Source: Croceivirga sp.
GTDB taxonomy: Bacteria > Bacteroidota > Bacteroidia > Flavobacteriales > Flavobacteriaceae
DNA: 64,000 nucleotides
Reading direction: 5' to 3'
Assembly: GCA_028284285.1 (NCBI GenBank)
Contig: JANQSA010000055.1
Location: 62,001-126,000, forward strand
The notes under the pieces are model-generated. The model did not search any database. It was not told the DNA's origin and was given only the letters and a program-made list of their open reading frames with translations. Positions 62,003-64,000 of the stretch are shown here, one piece after another. The translations under genes and the position numbers were made by a program. The first letter of the stretch is position 1. Every line of letters begins with the position of its first letter.

Positions 62003-63670
62003 ATGACCGACCTGGAAATTGCTCAAAAAGTCCATCTGAAGCCCATTGGGGATATTGCCAAAAGATTAGGACTACCCGAAAACTCCATCGAATATTATGG
62101 TAAGAACAAAGCCAAGATTCCTTTATCCCTGATTGACAAGGATAAAGCAGCAAAATCCAATCTTATCCTGGTTTCTGCGATTTCCCCTACCCCAGCCGGA
62201 GAGGGTAAAACGACCATGTCTATTGGTCTGACAGAAGGGTTGAACCGTTTAGGAAAAAGGGCCACTGTGGTATTACGTGAACCCTCTTTAGGGCCGGTAT
62301 TCGGGATCAAAGGGGGAGCCACAGGCGGAGGATATTCCCAGGTACTGCCCATGGAAGCCATCAACCTACATTTTACCGGGGATTTTTCCGCTATTGAAAA
62401 AGCCCATAATCTCCTGGCAGCACTGATTGATAACAATATCCAGAGCAAAACATCAACGATAGGTCTTGATCCCAGAACTATTTCCTGGAAACGTGTAGTG
62501 GACATGAATGACAGATCCCTGCGCAATATCATTGTAGGTTTAGGGGGAACGGCATCCGGTATTCCCAGGGAAACAGGTTTTGATATCACTGCGGCGTCTG
62601 AAATAATGGCCATTCTCTGCCTTTCCGAAAACCTGATGGACCTCAAGAAAAGGTTAGGCAATATTTTTATTGGCTACACCTTTGATAAAAAACCGATATA
62701 CGCCCGGGATCTAAAGGCCCAGGGAGCAATGACCGCCCTGTTAAAAGAAGCCATTAAGCCTAACCTGGTCCAGACTATGGAAGGTAACCCTGCTATTATC
62801 CACGGGGGGCCTTTTGCGAACATCGCACAGGGAACCAATTCTGTTATTGCTACCCGGATGGGTATGACTTTTTCTGAATATACCATCACGGAAGCCGGTT
62901 TTGGTTTCGATCTTGGCGCAGAAAAGTTTTTTGACATTAAATGCCAAAGTGCAGGCTTATCCCCCAAAGTTGTTGTGCTTACCACCACCATCAGAGCGCT
63001 GAAGTATCATGGAGGCACGCCCCTGGACCAGCTTACCCAACCCGATGTCTCCTCCTTGCAAAAAGGTTTTCCAAATCTGGAAAAACATGTGGAGAACATC
63101 AAGCGCTTTAATGTCACGCCCATTATTGCTATTAACCAATTTACTACTGATTCTCAGGAAGAAATTGATTTCATACGGACCAGTGCCGAAAAAATGAACG
63201 TTCCTGTGGCCCTTGCCAATGTATGGGGAAAAGGAGGAGAAGGCGCCCTTGAACTAGCGGAAAAGGTCATAGCCATTGCTGAAAAAACGGTTGAAAACTA
63301 TACCCCATTGTATAACTGGGATAGCCCGGTAAAAGAAAAGATAGAAACCATAGCTACACAGATCTACGGCGCAGAATATGTGGATTACTCCTATCAGGCG
63401 AAACGGGATTTGAAAAAGATCAACGACCTTAAACTGGACAAATTAGCGATTTGTATTGCCAAGACCCAGAAATCACTTTCGGATAATCCCAAACTTTTAG
63501 GAAGGCCTAAAGATTTTATCATAACGGTACGGGAAATAGAGATCGCAGCAGGAGCCGGTTTTTTAATTCCCATTACCGGGAGTATTATGCGAATGCCAGG
63601 TTTGCCGGCGCACCCTGCATCAGAGCGTATTGATATTGACGAGAACGGCAATATTACCGGTCTCTTTTAG
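62003..63670 (+). CDS. fhs: formate-tetrahydrofolate ligase
   Basis: A 555-residue enzyme making 10-formyl-THF from formate, THF and ATP. The P-loop is TPAGEGKTT, followed by REPSLGPVFGIKGGATGGGYSQV split over the active-site region, ITAASEIMAILCL, GNPAIIHGGPFANIAQGTNS, and GSIMRMPGLPAHPAS at the end. ATG at 62003. Confidence 0.97.
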   Translation: MTDLEIAQKVHLKPIGDIAKRLGLPENSIEYYGKNKAKIPLSLIDKDKAAKSNLILVSAISPTPAGEGKTTMSIGLTEGLNRLGKRATVVLREPSLGPVFGIKGGATGGGYSQVLPMEAINLHFTGDFSAIEKAHNLLAALIDNNIQSKTSTIGLDPRTISWKRVVDMNDRSLRNIIVGLGGTASGIPRETGFDITAASEIMAILCLSENLMDLKKRLGNIFIGYTFDKKPIYARDLKAQGAMTALLKEAIKPNLVQTMEGNPAIIHGGPFANIAQGTNSVIATRMGMTFSEYTITEAGFGFDLGAEKFFDIKCQSAGLSPKVVVLTTTIRALKYHGGTPLDQLTQPDVSSLQKGFPNLEKHVENIKRFNVTPIIAINQFTTDSQEEIDFIRTSAEKMNVPVALANVWGKGGEGALELAEKVIAIAEKTVENYTPLYNWDSPVKEKIETIATQIYGAEYVDYSYQAKRDLKKINDLKLDKLAICIAKTQKSLSDNPKLLGRPKDFIITVREIEIAAGAGFLIPITGSIMRMPGLPAHPASERIDIDENGNITGLF

Positions 63671-63694
63671 CAAGAGGGCAATTTCCCGACAATC

Positions 63695-64000
63695 ATGGGT
63701 AAGATGCGGCGATTCATCTCGGGGAAACCTACGAAAAAGAAGTTTAAAAAAAGGTATCTGGTACTCGTTTTGGGGCTAAGTTATCTCTTCTTTAATTATT
63801 CTTGTCTCTCCTTTCGCAGCACAGCATCCGAAACCCGTACATTTTTTGAGTCGAGAAATGTTACCTATAGCGAGGCTACCTTACCCATTGGAGATCGGGA
63901 AATTCATTATGTCCGAACCGGGAAAGCAGATGCCCCTACCCTTGTTTTTATTCATGGTTCCCCGGGGAGTTGGGATGCCTGGAAAACCTATCTGTCCGAT
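63695..64000 (+). CDS. alpha/beta hydrolase, 5' part (cut by window edge)
   Basis: 102 codons from the ATG at 63695 to the window end. A basic N-terminus and one hydrophobic segment (YLVLVLGLSYLFFNYSC), possibly a lipobox or anchor, precede a canonical alpha/beta hydrolase start: REIHYVRTGKADAPTLVFIHGSPGSWDAW, with HGSPGS as the oxyanion-hole motif. The nucleophile lies outside. It begins 24 bp after fhs. Confidence 0.85.
   Translation, partial: MGKMRRFISGKPTKKKFKKRYLVLVLGLSYLFFNYSCLSFRSTASETRTFFESRNVTYSEATLPIGDREIHYVRTGKADAPTLVFIHGSPGSWDAWKTYLSD

Overview
The window reads as a chromosomal stretch from a member of the Bacteroidota, most likely a marine Flavobacteriaceae. The evidence is the gene repertoire (alpha/beta-fused 2-oxoacid dehydrogenase E1, DUF2490 barrels, a SusC-type motif, DUF4369-TlpA lipoproteins, glycine-zipper OmpA, LuxR and AraC regulators of Bacteroidota type), the scarcity of Shine-Dalgarno sites, and several matches to the Bacteroidota promoter (TTG/TTTG, about 19 bp, TAnnTTTG). 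No rRNA, tRNA, IS element, prophage or CRISPR array was seen. Coding density is high and most genes look like core metabolism, so transfer signals are weak.

Layout. 1-12.6 kb: 5' part of isocitrate dehydrogenase, a YdjM-like membrane protein whose start codon appears to be CTG, a membrane AraC regulator, a DJ-1/PfpI protein, DUF2452, glutathione peroxidase, GTP cyclohydrolase I, a giant secreted BNR-repeat protein, an SLC12-type cation-chloride cotransporter and two cold-shock-domain proteins. 12.8-21.9 kb: secreted nucleoside-hydrolase-like protein, S41-like protease with TPRs, universal stress protein, a three-gene envelope operon (large secreted helical protein, DUF2490 barrel, MORN protein), and a sorbosone-dehydrogenase-type lipoprotein. 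22.1-28.4 kb: a small HPF-like protein, then a tightly packed seven-gene operon: flavoprotein, methyltransferase, type III polyketide synthase, enoyl-reductase-like SDR, FabZ-like dehydratase, ketosynthase, acyl carrier protein. This is the most interesting system here: a dedicated mini fatty-acid synthase plus an srsABC-like tailoring set, predicted to make a methylated, oxidised phenolic lipid or pyrone.

28.5-44.6 kb: lipocalin-like and OmpA lipoproteins, 2-oxoacid dehydrogenase E1, a 2OG-Fe(II) oxygenase with SUI1 factor, DUF1835, nucleoside phosphorylase, polyphosphate kinase overlapping an unexported solute-binding-like protein, response regulator, uracil-DNA glycosylase, a DgcA/DgcN-like D-glutamate pair, MutS2, a broken LuxR-type HTH remnant, and a DCC-family protein flanked by REP-like DNA. 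44.7-64 kb: a MuiA/DUF4139 protein with an inserted SusC-like carboxypeptidase-regulatory/plug module, two secreted proteins of unknown function, an uncharacterised operon of ATP-grasp ligase, N-formylglutamate amidohydrolase and DUF1704/MATCAP-like peptidase, glutamate-type symporter, chorismate synthase, LpxH-like phosphatase, FAD/Fe-S dehydrogenase, small barrel protein, TlpA lipoprotein, rhomboid and LpxL-like acyltransferase diverging from one palindromic promoter, formate-tetrahydrofolate ligase, and the start of an alpha/beta hydrolase.

All product calls come from reading motifs and remembered family features; no database search was run.
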